A stretch of 64,000 nt of DNA from Coenobita brevimanus (GCA_032717465.1 CM064670.1:11625083-11689082), one strand, 5' to 3'; shown: positions 22,521-34,983, counted from the stretch's first letter. Made by a program: numbers and translations. The notes: generated by a model from the letters alone, not told the origin.

Positions 22521-22919
22521 CATTGCGTAAGCAAGGCTGCAGTTAATGAATCCTTGATGATCTCTTAACTTTTGACCTACATAATTATAATGTTTATCAT
22601 GAGATTAGGACTGACCCTTATTGCACAGTATGCTATATTTGCTTGTTCATGAATATTATTGACATCGTAGGATGTTGTGCCGGAGACGTTTAGGAGTCTA
22701 TAAGTAATAAAGGAAGAATATTTTAATAATTCAGAACACCCACCAACCAACACCAGGACCTTTACATTTATCTTTGTTAGTAATCAGTGATTTAACGAAT
22801 TTATATACGACATTATGATTTGAAAGTGAACCGTGGTATTTCTCATTTATCCTTGTTATTAATTAGTGATTAAACGAACTTATATGCCACATTATGTTTA
22901 AAAAGTGAACCTTATCTTG

Positions 22920-23029
<110 letters not shown>

Positions 23030-23095
23030 TATCAGGTTCAGTTATTTTAACATTATTGTTTTAGCGTTCTGCAACAGTTCAATTATTAAACATTA

Positions 23096-24053
23096 CCGGA
23101 TGTTGTTCTTCCTCCACGCGTGTATGTTTCCGTGATCGGAAGATCGGAAGGTTTTCTCATCTGAGAACACCACCCTGGACCAGAAGTCTAGGTCTTTGTC
23201 GACATACTGACGTGCAAAGTTAAGCCTGGCAGCACGGTGCGCTTCAGTGAGCAACTCCTTTTTGGCCAGAACCTGGTGATGTATTCCCGTCTTACGAAGC
23301 CGCCTCCGGACTGTAGCGTCAGACACATCCAGCTGGAGTCTGTTCCGAAGTGCCACAGCGTTCGTTATGGGGGTTTCCTTAGCCGCTTGTATAATGCACT
23401 CATCCTGTGGAGGTGTTGTTACACGGGAGCGTGGTGGCATGGCTGTAAGGAAATATTATAATGAGAATACGTCAATGGAAACAATTATTTTACATGCCCG
23501 TAGGAGCGGTGGTAGAGGGAGGAGTGGGGGACCAGGGGGGGGCATGGTTTAGGGGAATGGGAGGGTTGGGGTGGGCGGGGAGGGAGAGGAGAATGTTGGT
23601 GGACTGTGGTGTGAGGGAGGATTGCAAGGGAGATGATACGTCACACTAATTGGCGTCCTGTTACCTATTCAACAGGATTAGTGTAACATAACTTCGTTGA
23701 TACTGGTTTGCATTTTTATAGGTAAAAAGTATGTTATACATCGTTGACGCTGTACTACGTGTTAATGTCAAATACATAACTATAGACAGTATAAAAAATT
23801 AAGCAAAAACATTATGAAACAATGACATCATAGATGTTCGACATACACGAATGGCAAAAAAAGTAATTACCGACCAAATCTTTCATAGTTAGGCGCTCTT
23901 ACCTCGGTTAGTAAGATTTCCTGTCTCTTCCCACCTACTGATTCGTTTTGCCGCAGTTGTTGGGGATATGCCTAACTGATTGGCGATGGCCCGAATACTG
24001 GAGCCTCCTTTCCGCAGACTGATGATCTCCTTGCAGGGCTACTTGCTTTTCAT
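23096..24053 (-). pseudogene. Tc1-like transposase, two exons with a probable intron, C-terminus missing
   Basis: Exon 1 (24053-23903) starts with ATG and reads KEIISLRKGGSSIRAIANQL then GISPTTAAKRISRWEETGNL. This is the first helix-turn-helix of Tc1 transposases. A TAG at codon 5 (24041-24039) breaks it. Next comes a GTAAGAG donor. Exon 2 resumes at 23442 after a TTTCCTTACAG acceptor with MPPRSRVTTPPQDECIIQAA, the second DNA-binding half. TVRRRLRKTGI and FWSRVVFSDEKTF follow; the latter holds the first catalytic Asp of DD34E. Joining at these sites keeps phase 1 and gives a continuous protein. The frame ends after NIHAWRKNNIR, so the second Asp and the Glu are missing. The protein would cut and paste the element at TA sites. 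As it stands it cannot be active. Confidence 0.85.
23443..23902 (-). other. Probable intron of the Tc1-like transposase (460 bp)
   Basis: On the minus strand, GTAAGAG follows the codons for LTNR and TTTCCTTACAG precedes CCATGCCACCACG. Both sites fit splice consensus. The spliced frame joins two parts of the transposase without loss. No transposase-like codons are seen inside. An inserted sequence that happens to have splice-like edges is the alternative. Confidence 0.65.
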
Positions 24054-24667
24054 GTCTGTTCACTGTGACTCCTGAACTGCCAGTGGTGTAGGAATGCTTT
24101 GTGGTGTATGGACAACACCTCGGTATACACCCAGACTCACTGAGAGACGAGACATATTGGAGCCAAGTTTGAGGTTGGCAATCACCAGATGGATGGTTTG
24201 GAGGTTGGCCCCTGCAGACAGACATATTGGCAGTTGGCACAAGGCCTAGGGAGTGCTTGAAGGAGCTGATGGTTCTATCCCGGCCTAAACCATTTGTTTT
24301 ATATGACTACGAAAGATTCCAGCAAGTCCCATATTCTCCGATAGGTTATAGAATGGAGGATGGCTGAACATTTACAATGAATGAATATAAATTACAAATG
24401 TGTGTTGTCGTTTCCGTATTATTGTATGCATTTACTTTGTTGATGCAGTGTTACAGATTACCATTTGTCACTCCCACAATCAGTGAGAGAGACTTGCATG
24501 GCGAAGATTACATGAATACAGGTAAGATAAAGGAACAGATATCGTATGATTTGTGTTCGTAACATGATAACCCCATTAACATTATAATAATCCAACCTTA
24601 AATTAATGGAACCATGAAGGAATCGATGTCTGCAGTATGTTCTATGCATTGTGTAATTTAACTTAAA

Positions 24668-25276
24668 TCGAACACACTTGAAGAAACTCATATTATTGTG
24701 GGTATGGTCATTTTATGCAAAACTTACTGTAGTTGTTTTTTATGGGTTATCTGTTATAAGGTCAGATGTTGCTGCAATACCTTCTGCCGCTTGTTCGTTA
24801 AAACTGTAATTAGTTTCACCGATTATTACCCTGTAAAACCTATGTAACAAGCCACCACTTCCAGCTGTGAACATTTATTAGATTTCTGGCACTGTCGTTT
24901 AAATGACTATTCCTGTATAGGTTAACCTCAACACACAGATTGTAGAATCATTCTGAGATATAAGCGGAGTCCGTAACTCAGTGTCATTACCACTAAACAA
25001 AGGTTGTTTTAGCTCATTCACATCGTAAACCTACGTTTTTTTTTTTTTTTTTAATGTGCTGGTGCCACATCTGTATTACACTGGTGTGGCATGATGTCAG
25101 TCACGTTCCCCCCCACCCCCGCCCTCCCACCCCTTACACTTACGCCAGACATCTCCTAGTGACTCTCCCTCTCACCAGTAAACGGTTTGGAGAAACTGAG
25201 TCGAGCTGCACGGGATTCACACCAAGGAAAAAGGATTGACAATGCTGACTGAACCAGCTATAAGTGCCGGCGATAG
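24668..25276. repeat. Right terminal inverted repeat of the Tc1-like element
   Basis: It is complementary to 21888-22520. It carries its own T run at 25038-25055 where the left arm has a short unique stretch, so the two arms have drifted by slippage. Confidence 0.92.
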
Positions 25277-25292
25277 TACAATATATCTGTGT

Positions 25293-25295
<3 letters not shown>

Positions 25296-25328
<33 letters not shown>
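25296..25328. repeat. (TC)n microsatellite
   Basis: This belongs to tandem unit B and follows CAATATATCTGTGTAAC after the transposon. Confidence 0.96.
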
Positions 25329-25332
<4 letters not shown>

Positions 25333-25689
25333 TTCTCATAATGAATGTTCTGCTGTAACAAGTGATTTAACACGAGAATAAGGTGCTTGTCACCAAGAAA
25401 TGGCCTGAAAAGGTTGCAGAGCCGTGCTATTGTTCCATTGTGCCTTGAGCTACGAGGAATAAACTACAATAATACGAGAAACATCCACTAAATCATGGTA
25501 AATGAACTATAGCTATGGGAACGTCAGAGGATTTCGTTCAAAATAGAATCATTAACTATCATATTCTTGCTTTTGTAACTTCAGACGATTTCGTTCAACT
25601 TCGTATCGGCCTCTCGTCGTCTGGGGATTCAGCTCACCAGACTGCAGTACACGGGAAGCCTCCTTAACCCCCGAGCACACGGATCCGAA

Positions 25690-26035
25690 GTCTGGGGGTT
25701 GGGAAATGGGGTTGGGGGTTGGGGGAGGGTGTTGAGGGTTGGGGTGGGGGGGGGGGTGGGGTTGGGGTTGGGGGTTGAGGGTTGGGGTTGGGAATTGGGA
25801 GTTGGGGTTTTAGGTGGGGATTGGGAGTTGGGGATGGGAGGTTGGTGGCCGGGGGTTGGGGGTGGGAGGTTGGTGGCTGGTGGTTGGGGTGGGAAGTTGA
25901 GGGGTTAAGGTTGGTGTGGAGGTTGGGGCCTGGGGCTGGCAGGTTGGGGGATGGTGTGGGGGAGTTAGGACAGAGTTGGTACTTGGTCTGGTTTGCACTG
26001 AATTGTGCAGGTTGGGTGGGTCGGGTGTGAAGGTT
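25690..26035. repeat. GGGGTT-rich minisatellite
   Basis: Blocks of GGGGTTGGGG, GGGTTGAGGGTT and GGGAGTTGGGG run for about 340 bases with almost all G on the plus strand. Several four-run clusters could form G-quadruplexes. It resembles degenerate ciliate-type telomere repeat, but the arthropod telomere unit is TTAGG, so this is not a telomere. Confidence 0.88.
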
Positions 26036-26254
26036 GGATGAGACAGGTTCCGTGTGGCGTCTGTACTTCAGTGCGGGGATGAATTGAAGAGGGGGGAGGG
26101 GGCAGGCTGAGAAGGAAGGAAGGAAAGAAGGATGGAATCAAGGAAGGAGGGAAGGGAATGGGGGCTGAGAGAGGATGAAAGGGAAGGGGAACTGTACATA
26201 GGAGTACATCAGAGGTATGCGTACTTGCTCATAACTAGATCACCTGCATCTCTT

Positions 26255-26455
26255 AGGGCAAAACTAACCCGGCCCTAAACTGTCATCCCATCATCTCGGA
26301 TGCTCTGATGTAACGACAGATTATTACTAGAATATATTGGTAGTCACGAAGAAGGGACGTACAGCTGTAGGTAGCGTTGTCTTTTTCTGCCATAGAGCTA
26401 AGTGAAGTTAGCTGCAAATGAATGAATATCTGGGCCAGGTTAGTGTAAAACAAGT
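26255..26455 (+). mobile_element. MITE family M1, copy 1
   Basis: The left end reads AAAACTAACCCGGCCCTAAA and the right end GGGCCAGGTTAGTGTAAAAC, an imperfect inverted pair. The core holds GGTAGTCACGAAGAAGG and CCATAGAGCTAAGTGAAG. Orientation is defined by the TAGTCACGAAGAAG core on the plus strand. There is no coding capacity. Confidence 0.75.
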
Positions 26456-26479
26456 GTAGTTACATTAAAGGTCTAGACA

Positions 26480-28080
26480 AAGTGGGCGATGAAAACGGTA
26501 GAAAATAGGAAGTACTAGAGAAAGGAAGATTAGAAGGAAAAGAATAGATGGAAAGGAGGAAGAGAAAGAAAGGATGAAGGGAAAGGGAAGCTGATGGAGC
26601 ATATGATTGGAAAGCCCTGGAAAATTAACGCAATATGGAAATGAATTCAGCACATTGAAAGAGGAGGAGGAGGAGGAGGAGGAGGAGGAATGCAGATGGT
26701 TAGGAGGGAAAGAGATATGGAGAGGATATTGGACTCTGGATGAGCAGAAGGGGAGGAAAGGAGAAGGAAGGGGGTGGGGGGGCAGGGAGAAGGAGCGGAA
26801 AAATAGAAGGAAGGGAGGAATAGAGAAAGGAAGAGAGGGGAGGAGAGGGAAGGGAGGAAAAGAGATGGATAGGAGAGAAGGATAAATGAAAAGAGGAGGA
26901 AGAGGACACGGGACAGCAGTAAAGGAAGCAAGATTGGAATAGAATCTGAGGTTGTAAGAGAGATTTGAAGGACGGAGGAGAAAGAGAAGGGAGGGAATAT
27001 GGAAGGCTGGAAGTAGTAGAAATTGAAAAGAAAATCTGAATCGAGAGGGGGAGAAAAGGTGGGAGGGGGATGGAAAGGGAAAGAAGAAACATGAAAACTA
27101 CAGAGTAAAACAAAGGAGGAGGAAGGAAGAGTGAGGGAAAACTGGCAAAGGGAGCTGAAGGTAATACAGGAACGAAAATAAGGAGAAGGATGGAAAATGA
27201 AGGGAAGGGGAAGAGAATGGACTGAAAGAGGAAGGCATCTTAGGAGAGAGATTTAGAGGGCTGGGAAAGGAGAGGGAAGGACTGGAAAAGGGAGGGAAAG
27301 AAATTGAAAAGAAAGAAAAATGGGTGTAAGAAGAAGGGTTAGGAATGGAAGATAAAGGAAGAGAGGGAGGGAGAGGAAGAAAATGCGTTGGAGGAAGGAA
27401 ATGGATGGGAGAGGAAGGCAAGGGAGGGAAGAGGAAGGGAAAGAGAGGGGAAGAAGCATGAAAATGGAAGGGAAAGGAAGGGAATGGGAGGGGAAAGAAA
27501 GGGAACGGGAGGGAAATGGAGGAACATGGATGGGAGAGGAAGGAAAAGGGATGGGAGAGGAAGGGAGAGGGATGGGAGAGGAAGGGAGAGGGAGGGGAGA
27601 CGAAGGAAAAGAGAGGGAAGAGGGGGAGAAAGGACCGAAAGAAGAAGGAAAATGGATGAAAAAAGAAAGTAACAAGTAAAACAAAGGGACGGGAGATAGA
27701 AAAAGATGGGAGAGGAAGGAAAAGGAGTGGAAATGGAAAGACAACGGGTATAATAAGAAGGGAAAGTGGTGGAAAAGGAAAAGAAGAGAAGCGGAAAGGG
27801 TTATAAAGGGAAATAATTGGAAAAGGAAGAAATTAAGAATGGGAAAGAAATGAAGAGAACTGAAGAATGGAGGGAACGGTTTGGAAGAAAGATGAACAGA
27901 TGTGGAAGAGGAAGGCACGATCGAGGTTGCTAGAAATGAAGGAAAAGCGATGGAAAGAAAAAGACCTGGAGGAGGAAGATAAGGTGAACGATAAATAAGA
28001 CCTGCAAACTTAAGAGAAAGGACTGGGAAAGGGGAAAAAAAAAAATAAACAGGCTTGATGGACAGAGAGAGAGAGAGAGA
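26480..28080. repeat. Polypurine tract, GGGAAGGA-type minisatellite, about 1.6 kb
   Basis: The plus strand is overwhelmingly G and A, with words such as GGGAGAGGAAGG and GAAAGGAAGGG. It ends in a short (GA)n at 28067-28082. All long frames here are Ser/Pro/Leu-rich or Gly/Glu/Arg-rich artefacts. Such tracts can form triplex DNA. Confidence 0.9.
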
Positions 28081-28269
28081 GAGCGCATGCTAAAACCTAA
28101 CTAATGTGATTCTGCTAAGCTGATCAATTATAGATAACCTCGCTTCGTTAATTCCCAGTCACGTAAAATGAAGCTGTCATTGAGTTAGCATTAAAATGAA
28201 GGTCCAGTAATTACACCAGTTCCATAAATATATAAGCAACCTTTCCTTCGAAATTAAATAAATGAATAA

Positions 28270-29093
28270 ATAAATAAAAGAAAAAGAAAAAAAACGTGAT
28301 GTGCAGAAAAGTTAAGAAAAAAATTGACCACGGCAAGAAGTAAAAATCCTGAGTATACACAGACGGTCTCGAAAATACATTAGCGTTTGTAAAACATCAC
28401 CACCAGTGGAAAGTGTATAAATTGAAAAAAAAATGCAAAAGAATGTCCTCAAAAAATATCATCGTTTACAAAAATATATTACGGAAAAACAATGCAACCC
28501 CACCGTCCGAAAGAAAAAAAATAAAATCAGCCCGGTAAAATAGTACTTTACGCTAGTAAGTAAAATATTAAAGACTAAAAATCAAAGAAAAAAATTGACG
28601 CCATAAAAATACATAGATTTCCGAAAAAAAAAATAAAACTGAGGTTCGTAATCATTTAATTTTGTCTCCCACCTAAAAAAAAGTCAGAAGAAATATCAAT
28701 GTACTTCCTCCCCCCCTCAAAAAAAAAAAAAAAATCTCTCAAAAGAATAATTTTTTGGCAAGAAACTCAAATTTCGTAAGAGTCAAAGAAAGCAATAAAT
28801 AAGTATATCAATAAACAAGAATATTAATTATTTAAATAATGAACACCAGAAAAATATATCAATGTTCGCCAAAAAAATGACTTTTGCCAAAAAATTTATG
28901 CCAGGAAAAATAGGAAAACAAAAATCGACGTAGGCAGAAATCGATGTGTTCCCAGCAGTGATCATGGGCCAATACCATCAACGTCCACAGCACCAGAGCA
29001 ACTGACCACACAGCAACTGAGTCAACACACGGCCACACAGTTGTACATTTTTATCACGGTCAGATAACCGACGAGTGCTCTCCCTGCCCTCCC

Positions 29094-29131
<38 letters not shown>

Positions 29132-29242
29132 CAGAATGGAAAAGCAATATAGCAATAAGTGAAAAATGGTGCCTGGTAAAAAAAAAAATGATACTGAAAG
29201 GAAAAGTGACACTCACCAACATTCATGTTCAGGAAACTCACC

Positions 29243-29289
<47 letters not shown>

Positions 29290-29525
29290 TTTCCACAAAA
29301 TACGATATCTGTAAAAAGAATTAAGGTTCAAATGGAAATTAGTTTAAGAAAAGTTAATATAATAAAAAAAAAAAAAAAAGATAAAGATCGATGTTCGCCC
29401 CAAAAAGTCGACTCCAAAACACGTATCTCATGGCAAAAAAAAAAAAAAAAAAACTAGATGAAAGATTATTTTCAGATAAAGAAATGAATATAACTGAAAT
29501 CTACCAAAAAATCGACGTCCTTAAA
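28270..29525. repeat. AT-rich degenerate array with ATCGACGTCC core
   Basis: A loose repeat recurs: A-rich spacer followed by ATCGACGTCC, ATCGATGTTCGCC, TCGACTCC or AATGTCCTC. The clearest copies are near 28922, 29386, 29403 and 29510. Poly(A) runs lie at 29097-29130 and 29434-29451, and (CA)n at 29244-29286. The motif reappears at 31990-32420. Confidence 0.6.
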
Positions 29526-29529
29526 TACT

Positions 29530-29755
29530 GTCATCATCCGCCAGGGAAGGCTTGGGTTTTACGCCAAGCTGTCACTTCTTTGCGGGGCCAAGGCGTGGCT
29601 CCTGTTTTAAGGCGCTTCTTTTGGAGACACTGCAACGACAGTGGTATAGAGCCTAAACTTTGTCCAACGCTCCCAGGCGGGGGACTCAGGTACTCTCGGC
29701 ATTTAATGAAGCTCCGGAACACCTCTTCCATGCCGATTTATTTTTAGATGGAGCT
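29530..29755. other. Compositionally distinct segment, unidentified
   Basis: This GC-richer stretch contains GCGGGGCCAAGGCGTGGC and CAGGCGGGGGACTCAGG and stands out from the AT-rich flanks. Both strands have open frames of about 65 codons. I recognise no domain. It could be a fragment of an unrecognised element. Confidence 0.3.
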
Positions 29756-29848
29756 TATTGATATCGTTTTGTTAGTCATTTAAGCAGAGTATGGTGATTT
29801 TGATTGATTTAAGTATCAAAGAAGAGGACGAAAAGGTGAAATAAACAA

Positions 29849-30150
29849 AATAAATCGTTTAGGAAGAGACGTTAAGGTACATCCGTAAACAGCGAGAAAA
29901 CAGGCCTCACCCACACAGCCAGAATTCAGGCTGAGTCTATGGTCCGTAATTTCGTCGGTTAAGGAAGTTCCCTAATACCTTTTTCTAAGCGATTTATTTT
30001 GCCTCACACCTCACTGTCCTAGTCTGTTATATAAATCCTCCCAAGATTGCCATACTCTGCATAAATAATGAACTAAAATATATTAACCTGCCATATTAAA
30101 AAACAAATCGCTAAGGAAGAGGTGTTAGGGAGTTTCTTTAGCCGACAAGA
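29849..30150. repeat. Three-arm inverted repeat around AAATCGCTTAGGAAGAGG
   Basis: Arm 1 at 29849-29890 and arm 3 at 30104-30150 run forward. Arm 2 at 29955-29999 is their reverse complement (ends in TTTTCTAAGCGATTT). Arms 2 and 3 match over about 50 bases with some mismatches. This could be two overlapping foldback MITEs or one element that was partly duplicated. Confidence 0.6.
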
Positions 30151-30218
30151 ATACTGGCCTATTACTCATACACATGTCTTCTACGTATCTTTAATTAAAA
30201 TCCTAAGGTAAGCTGGAC

Positions 30219-30431
30219 TATATGTCATTCACTTTAACTTGGCAGAAATTTTGGTCCTCTTAAAGTTGATATTCCGTAGCTCATTGGTAGAATAAGACAG
30301 TACTACGGCTCCTTGCTTTCCATAACGCTTCCTCGTGACTAGCACCGTATTCTGGCGTTAATCTCCTGTTACAGTTCAGCAGCAATGGGAGAGATGGCAA
30401 TTTTTTGCCTAGTTACAGTGAACTGACTATA
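30219..30431 (-). mobile_element. MITE family M1, copy 2
   Basis: Its ends TATATGTCATTCACTTTAAC and the complement of TATAGTCAGTTCACTGTAAC form an inverted repeat of about 26 bases. The core CCTCGTGACTAG is the complement of the family core. Length 213 bases. This is one of the two clearest copies. Confidence 0.85.

Positions 30432-30438
<7 letters not shown>

Positions 30439-30468
<30 letters not shown>
30439..30468. repeat. (TC)n microsatellite
   Basis: About 15 TC units directly beside MITE copy 2. Confidence 0.96.
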
Positions 30469-30469
<1 letters not shown>

Positions 30470-30765
30470 TCTCTTGGGAAGATAGCTGGCTTAGGAGAAG
30501 GAAAAGAGTAAAAAATCCACGGTGCTAAGTACAGGCAGACGACAGTAATGACATACAGCCTGTTAAAAAAAAAAAAAAAATCAGCCAGGGTACTTGTTGG
30601 TGGTACAGTGGGCGTCAGAAGTGGTGTGGCCTTTGCTGCTGTTCTCTCCTGCAGGTGGAATATTAGTGTGGTGGATCAACCCAACCCGATGACGTCATTT
30701 GGCCTCAGATCAATGTCACAAGCATCGTTTACTGCACGTCCACCACACTGATATTTGTAGGGTGG

Positions 30766-30770
<5 letters not shown>

Positions 30771-30825
<55 letters not shown>

Positions 30826-30890
30826 GACAGAGACAGAGACAGACAGACAGACAGACAGATAGACAGACAGACAGACAGACACGAGACAGA
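30771..30890. repeat. (GA)n followed by (GACA)n
   Basis: Around 24 GA units grade into GACAGAGACA and then GACAGACAGACA with one GATA. Confidence 0.96.
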
Positions 30891-30964
30891 GACAAAGGCG
30901 ACATGGCTTATGATAGTGACTGTACACAAATGGTGGTGGAGCGAAATGGCACCAGAATCATTGT

Positions 30965-31181
30965 TATACTCTTTTACTCTAACTTAGCTTAAAGTCTGCT
31001 ATCTCCCCATCTTGAATGCTGACTTATAGCGATGGATTAACACTAGAATTATGATGCTAGTCACGAAGAAAAGTTAGGGAGAGAATAAAGAGCCGCAGCA
31101 TTCCCTTTTTCTGCATCTAAATTACGTGAAATAAGCTGCTCAAGGACGAAAACTGGGCGAAGTTAAGGTAAAATAAGTATA
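30965..31181 (+). mobile_element. MITE family M1, copy 3
   Basis: Its ends are TATACTCTTTTACTCTAAC and the complement of TATACTTATTTTACCTTAAC. The core CTAGTCACGAAGAAAAG is in the forward sense. Length 217 bases, with TATA at both outer edges as expected for a TA target. Confidence 0.85.
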
Positions 31182-31477
31182 CTTGCCATCAAAAGGAAAA
31201 ATGGAAATAAATAAATAAATAAATATCCATGCATGACCGAGGCCTTGGAAAACGTAAACCTAAGCGTCAACATTAATCACTTTGCCACCGGATGCCCTGC
31301 TTGACGTCAAGAGATGGCCCATGGGTAACACTGAACGCTCCATCCCACTCTCCATAGCCTGTTCCCCGACCCACCAGACCATGAAGGCTGTTCCACCTCT
31401 ACATTTTATTATACCAGTGTCCGTCTAAGAAGTGACGTTCTTGAATGATCGTCCAAGCATTACCCTCGAAACAAAGG

Positions 31478-31849
<372 letters not shown>

Positions 31850-31902
31850 AGAATATATTAAAGACAGTAAGAGAAAGTCGACCCAAAATAGAATCGAAAC
31901 AC

Positions 31903-31938
31903 ACACATACACACGCACACACACACACACACACACGC
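31903..31938. repeat. (CA)n microsatellite
   Basis: An imperfect CACACATACACACGCACAC tract. Confidence 0.9.
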
Positions 31939-31989
31939 AAATCAACTACCGCCTTAAAATCAAAGTACCCTTCAGAGCTGACATCCGTT

Positions 31990-32425
31990 AAAAAGTAGTT
32001 TTTTATTAAAAATTGTACTCACTTTCGTAAACTCAGCGTATTCAGCAAAAACGAACAAATAAATAAATAAATATTAGATTTATAAATAGCAAATGAGTAC
32101 ATAAACGCGTGAGTAAATAAATAAATAAACAACGACATCCACCATCACCGAAGTTAAAAAATCGATGTCCGTACCAAAAATCGACGCCTGAAAAATAATC
32201 GACATCAACAAAATTCAATGGGTAAAAACAAGAAATCGAATACAGCATTACAAAAGAGCAAACACGAAAAAATAGATCTGACACGTCAAAAACTGGAAAT
32301 CCTCGAATAATATTGCCTTTTAGAACAATGACGTCCACAGATTTTGACGTACGCAAAAAACAGACGTCCGTAGCAAACAGGATGTCAGAAAGAAAAGCTG
32401 CGCAACAGGTTAAACTCGACATCCC
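31990..32425. repeat. AT-rich degenerate array with ATCGACGTCC core, second block
   Basis: Words such as AAAAATCGATGTCCGTACC, AAAATCGACGCCTG and AACAGACGTCCGTAGC match the block at 28270-29525. Confidence 0.6.
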
Positions 32426-32538
32426 ATAAAAATGAAATGGAGGGGAATAACTTTCATTTTATGGTGCTTCATGAAACTCATCCTTTTTATGTTACTGAGT
32501 TCAGAGTGATATTGTCTAGGTAAATCTAATTGGGAATG

Positions 32539-32540
<2 letters not shown>

Positions 32541-32616
<76 letters not shown>
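32541..32616. repeat. (GA)n microsatellite
   Basis: About 38 GA units. Confidence 0.98.
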
Positions 32617-32621
<5 letters not shown>

Positions 32622-32739
32622 CACATCTGCTTGTCAATTCCCCAGTCAGTCCTGGCATCAAGGGTCTAATTGTCCTGATATATTTGGGAAACTCGGCTCG
32701 TTCAGGATTCAATACCCGAGCGAAGTTTGGAGCCGGAAT

Positions 32740-34979
32740 TAGATGAGTAGTTAAGCAGGTGGAGAAATGGTGTGGGCTGGGTGGATGGGATGGGTGGGGG
32801 AGTGGGTGGGATGTGGTTTGGATGAGTGAGGGAGAGTGGGATGGGAAGGGAAGATCATGAGAGGGGATGGGATGTGTTTAGGATGGGTGTGGAAGTGGGT
32901 GGGATGAGTGAGGAGTTGATGGGATAGAGTCTGGATAGGTGAGGGAGGGAGGGGGACGGAGTGGGAAGAGAATGAAGGGAATGGCGTGTGAGTGAGTTGG
33001 AGGCGAGTGGGATTGGGATGAGAGGGTAGGTTGTCCCTAGTATGGATGCCGTAGTGGGTGAGAGGGGAGTGGATGGGGGATAAAGATGTAGGTAGGATTG
33101 TGGGTGGGATTAGGGTGGGAGTGTTGCATGGGGGCAGGGAGGGTGTGGGATTGTTTTGGATGGGTGTGGGAGTGTGAGGAAGGGGAGTAAGAGGACGAAT
33201 GGTATGGAGGTGGGTGAGACTGGGGAAGCAGGGGCATGGGATGGATTTAAGATCGGTGTTGAACTGAGTGGGAGAGGAATGGGAGGTAGGGTGGTATGGG
33301 AGTGGGCGGGATGGTGGGTGGACTTGGTGGAACTGGAGGGGATTGCTGCATGGTGAAGGGAGAGGTGTGGAATGAGGTTAGAAAGGGTGTGGGACTGAGC
33401 GGGAGAGGTAAAGGAGTGGGAGGGGGATGGTGAATGTGGAATGGACAAGAGGGTAGAAGACTGGGGCGAATGAGGAAGTTGAATAAACTGTATGGAACCA
33501 GCATAAGGTGGGTTACAAAGCTTGTGGAGTAATGGGATGGGAGTGAATGGTGAGAATGGGTATGGAGGAGGGTGGGAGGGATTTGGGAGAGAGTTGGAGG
33601 GTGACAGGGGTGGTATGGGATGGGTGTGGGAGGGTGGGATGGGGTAAAGATAGGTGGTGGATGGGGATGGAAAGGGGAATAGTGTGGGAAGGAGTTGGGA
33701 TGTATGGGTTAGAGGGTGGGAGGGAAAGCGGAGTGGGGGATGGATTAGTGTGGGTGTTAGAGCTGTTGGGAAGTGGGAGGGGAGGGGATGGAAGGGGTGT
33801 AGGAGGGTGGGATGGTGTTAGGATGGAAATGGGAGTGAATGGAACGTTGGGAAGGCTGGAGGACTGAGTGAGTTGGGTATGGGAGTGGCTGGGAGGGGAG
33901 GGAACATAATGAGTGGTTAGGGTGGCATGAAAGTGGAATGGAATTGTGGGCAGGGAGTGGGAGAGGTGTTCACGGGTGGGGAAACTGTGCGTGGATAAAA
34001 GGTAAGTGGAAACATCACAGGAAAATTGGGACTGAAGGGGATAGGGTGGAATGGGAAAAGAAGATGGGAGGAAAAGGAGGTTATGGGATGGAGAAGGAAA
34101 GGATGGGGTGAAAGAGGATATGGGATGGAAAAGGTGAGGATGGGATAGAATATGGTAAGATAGGTGAGAGGATGGGAATGAAAAGGAGAGGATGAAATGG
34201 AAAAGGAAAGGAGGGGACGGAAAAGATGATGAGATGGTAAAGGAGATGATGGAATAGAAAGGCTAGGACGGGATACAAATGAAGTGGATGGGAAGGAAAG
34301 AAGAGGGGAGGGTGGAATGAACAGGGAGGTGAGAGGGAAGGATGGGAGGGCATTGGGTGGGATGGGTGTTAAGTGGGTTGAATGGGTAAGTGGGAGAGGG
34401 AATTGGGTCGGATGAGAGAGGTGGGATGGGAAGGAAGAAGGTGGCAGGGGGGACAGAGGGAAGTGAAGAAATAAGGATAGATGAGAGGGAGTTTGTGGGA
34501 TGGGAGGTGAGTAAGTGGAATGAAAGGGACGGAGAGAGATAGGGGAGTGGGAGTGAGACTGAATTGGGTGTGGTGCGACTGGAATTAAAAAAATATGGAA
34601 GAGGATGGAATGGAGAGGAGGAAAATAGGTTGGGATGCAATGGGAGGGGGTAGGATGGGGAGGAAGGGGAGGAGGTAGGAGTGGAGGATGTGCATCGAAT
34701 GAGAAAGATGAGGGTGAAATGGGAAGGTAGAGAAGTGCGTGGGATGGGATGGAATGGGAAAAAGTACGATGAGGAAAGGGACAGAGTAGAATGTGAAGCA
34801 AGGGGAATGGAAAGTAAAGAATGAGAATGGGATTGAAAACAAAGAGATAGGATGGAATGGGATGGGAGAAAGTGGGATGGGAAGGAAGGAGAGGGGTGGT
34901 GGGATGGGAAGGGAGGGAGAGATGGTGAGATGGGACAAGAGGGGATAGTGAATCGGATGGAAAGGGAGTGGACAGGGTT

Positions 34980-34980
<1 letters not shown>
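32740..34980. repeat. GGGATGGGA-type purine/T minisatellite, about 2.2 kb
   Basis: GGGATGGG, GAGTGGGTGGGATG and later GGGATGGAAAAGGAGAGG words run throughout. C is very rare on the plus strand. The minus strand holds a long Ser/Pro-rich frame (33917-35041) produced by the repeat, with no domain. Confidence 0.9.

Positions 34981-34983
<3 letters not shown>

Noticed and set aside
24377..24562. 61-codon frame with a hydrophobic N-terminus inside the Tc1-like element
   Set aside because: It is short, on the strand opposite to the transposase, and has no family resemblance. A chance frame is more likely.
25690..26035. Internal telomere block (TTGGGG-like)
   Set aside because: The arthropod telomere unit is TTAGG. 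This block is irregular and lacks it.
27253..27918. 221-codon Ser/Pro/Phe-rich frame
   Set aside because: It is the complement of a polypurine tract. Composition explains the open frame.
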